A stretch of 64,000 nucleotides of DNA from Cyathus striatus. Its lineage: Eukaryota > Basidiomycota > Agaricomycetes > Agaricales > Nidulariaceae. The notes beneath the pieces were generated by a model. The model did no database searches. It saw only the letters and a list, made by a program, of their open reading frames with translations, and was not told the DNA's origin. Below are positions 60,389 through 64,000 of this stretch, piece after piece. Both the position numbers and the translations under genes were made by a program. The number at the start of each line of letters is the position of its first letter. Within the stretch, counting starts at the first letter, position 1. The stretch covers positions 4,402,001-4,466,000 of the forward strand of contig JAOVFP010000001.1 of NCBI GenBank assembly GCA_025738555.1. Direction: 5' to 3'.

Positions 60389-60943
60389 TTTACAGAAAGG
60401 TGCAAATGCCTTTGTGCGTACTGGGTGCGCTAAATGAATAATCCAAACTGGCACGTTGTCGTTTTTCGGAACGTTTATGCTGTGGCTTACCCCTTCCAGG
60501 CAGTTGATCTTGCCCCCATAGACTTCAATCCCGAAAATCTCTCTTTAATTATTTCATGCTCATGTTTATGACTTGCACCTGCATGATCACTTTCCAGTTG
60601 TTATGTGTCATATATGAATCTGTTAGCCATTCAGGTCCTTTCCTTACCAGAGCCTAACTCCGTCACGATCCCTCTTTCATAATTCAGTCCTTTCATCTAT
60701 GTATTATGTAGCACAATACTTAATGTTCAATGCGGATATCATTCTTATTTCAGTCCTTAAACGTGAGGCAGAGGAGAGGGCGGAGTATCCGAGCGGTTGA
60801 CCGGTTACCCGCGTAAATCGCTTGGCACCATTCGGGTATAACTTAAAATAGGTCGCGCGCTTTCCACCTTATCTATCATCAACGAGCTAAAGCTTCGAAG
60901 AGCTTCCCGTGCAACATTTGTCTTACTTATATAACCCCTGTAG
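60389..60943. other. Intergenic region
   Basis: About 555 bases between casein kinase 1 and the PFK-2 gene, same strand. It holds the terminator of one and the promoter of the other. No gene or tRNA supported. Confidence 0.5.
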
Positions 60944-63375
<2,432 letters not shown>

Positions 63376-64000
63376 GTGGAAACTAGACAAGTCTCGGGTA
63401 ATATCGTATATTCCTGAAATATCGTAGTTGACATGGATGGATGGATAGTTGATTGGTGGTTGGTTGGAATAAAGGAAGAAAATGTATGTACATATAGCAA
63501 CCGTATAATTTGAGGCGGTGTTTAATTCCAGGCGAGAGAGAGCCAAGCGAGAAGTATTTTGAGACGTGGATAGAAATGTGAATATCTGACGATGTTGACA
63601 ATACTTATTTTTAGGACTTGGGTGATTTGAAATAATGAGCCCGACAGGACCCTGGTGGGGAGGACCAGGATAGAGATAGGTAACAGATATTTCTCGTACG
63701 ATGTGAAAAGTTTGGGGGAAACGAAACTGAAACGGTGAGAAATGGCTGAGCAGTGGGGGGAAGTAAGAGGAACGGGAGATAGAAGGAGCGGGCAGAACGA
63801 GGAATGGGAGATGAGGCAAAGTGAAGGTCAGCGAAGGAGGTGAACACGATCACGACGCCAGAAGTAGCAAGAGTAGCTAGATCGAGATATTATGTATATA
63901 TTAAATATATAATAGTGTGTGACGCGTATTTCCCCAAGATTCCCACCTGGTATATCCATCCCTACAGCACTATATTAGCTGCTGAGATTCAGAACCAGCC
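63376..64000. other. Region downstream of the PFK-2 gene to window end
   Basis: About 625 bases after the stop. Minus-strand open frames at 63268-63853 are pyrimidine-biased and unrecognised; they may come from the leader of a leftward or rightward neighbour. No gene called. Confidence 0.45.

Noticed and set aside
60785..60850. tRNA-Ser-like stretch (GTATCCGAGCGGTTGA...)
   Set aside because: No matching acceptor stem and no proper T-loop or anticodon stem could be folded by eye.

Overview
The window looks like mushroom-forming basidiomycete DNA (Agaricomycetes). Genes are closely packed on both strands and are cut by many introns of about 45-65 bases with GT...AG ends. The recognisable proteins are fungal: Erg3, Vps51, Rae1, Tps1, a PMC1-type Ca2+-ATPase, HsbA and Sfk1/Frag1. 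The genus cannot be named from the sequence. Gene models were built by hand from reading frame, splice signals and family recognition, so exon edges are inferences.

Layout: 1-490 is the 3' end of a Yip1-family gene (+). 1158-2395 is an unrecognised gene (+). 2477-3220 is VPS51 (-). 3726-5644 is an AT-hook/SANT-like protein (-). 6754-7948 is a DUF1295 membrane protein (+). 8065-8782 is HsbA-like (-). 9657-10882 is sterol C-5 desaturase (+). 11902-14122 is a cytochrome P450 (+). 14392-14903 is a small membrane protein (+). 15038-16531 is RAE1 (-). 17033-21710 is a Ca2+-ATPase (-). 21711-28355 is a 6.6-kb gene-poor region with palindromes and a tandem repeat. 28356-30267 is TPS1 (-). 30772-31994 is ribosomal protein P0 (-). 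32519-35790 is a large unrecognised helical protein (+). 36623-39008 is an amino acid permease (-). 40437-42359 is a C3HC zinc-finger/Rsm1 protein (+). 42434-44898 is a Dbp6-like DEAD-box helicase (-). 46130-48420 and 49514-51721 are tandem IucA/IucC-type siderophore synthetases (+). 52067-53666 is a C2-domain protein (+). 53820-54812 is a Frag1/DRAM/Sfk1 protein (-). 55314-56277 is a DsbA-type oxidoreductase (-). 58255-60388 is casein kinase 1 (+). 60944-63375 is a bifunctional PFK-2/FBPase-2 (+).

Most neighbours are unrelated housekeeping genes. The accessory locus is the pair of NRPS-independent siderophore (NIS) synthetases. The spacer between them carries the 11-mer TTATCTGATAA twice, which matches the binding site of fungal iron-responsive GATA repressors. 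No siderophore transporter or tailoring gene lies nearby.

A second notable point concerns data quality. At least six otherwise conserved genes on both strands each need one extra base, usually in a short G or C run, to stay in frame (two such places in the permease). Undercalled homopolymers explain this better than many independent pseudogenes. No tRNA, rRNA, CRISPR array or complete transposon was recognised.
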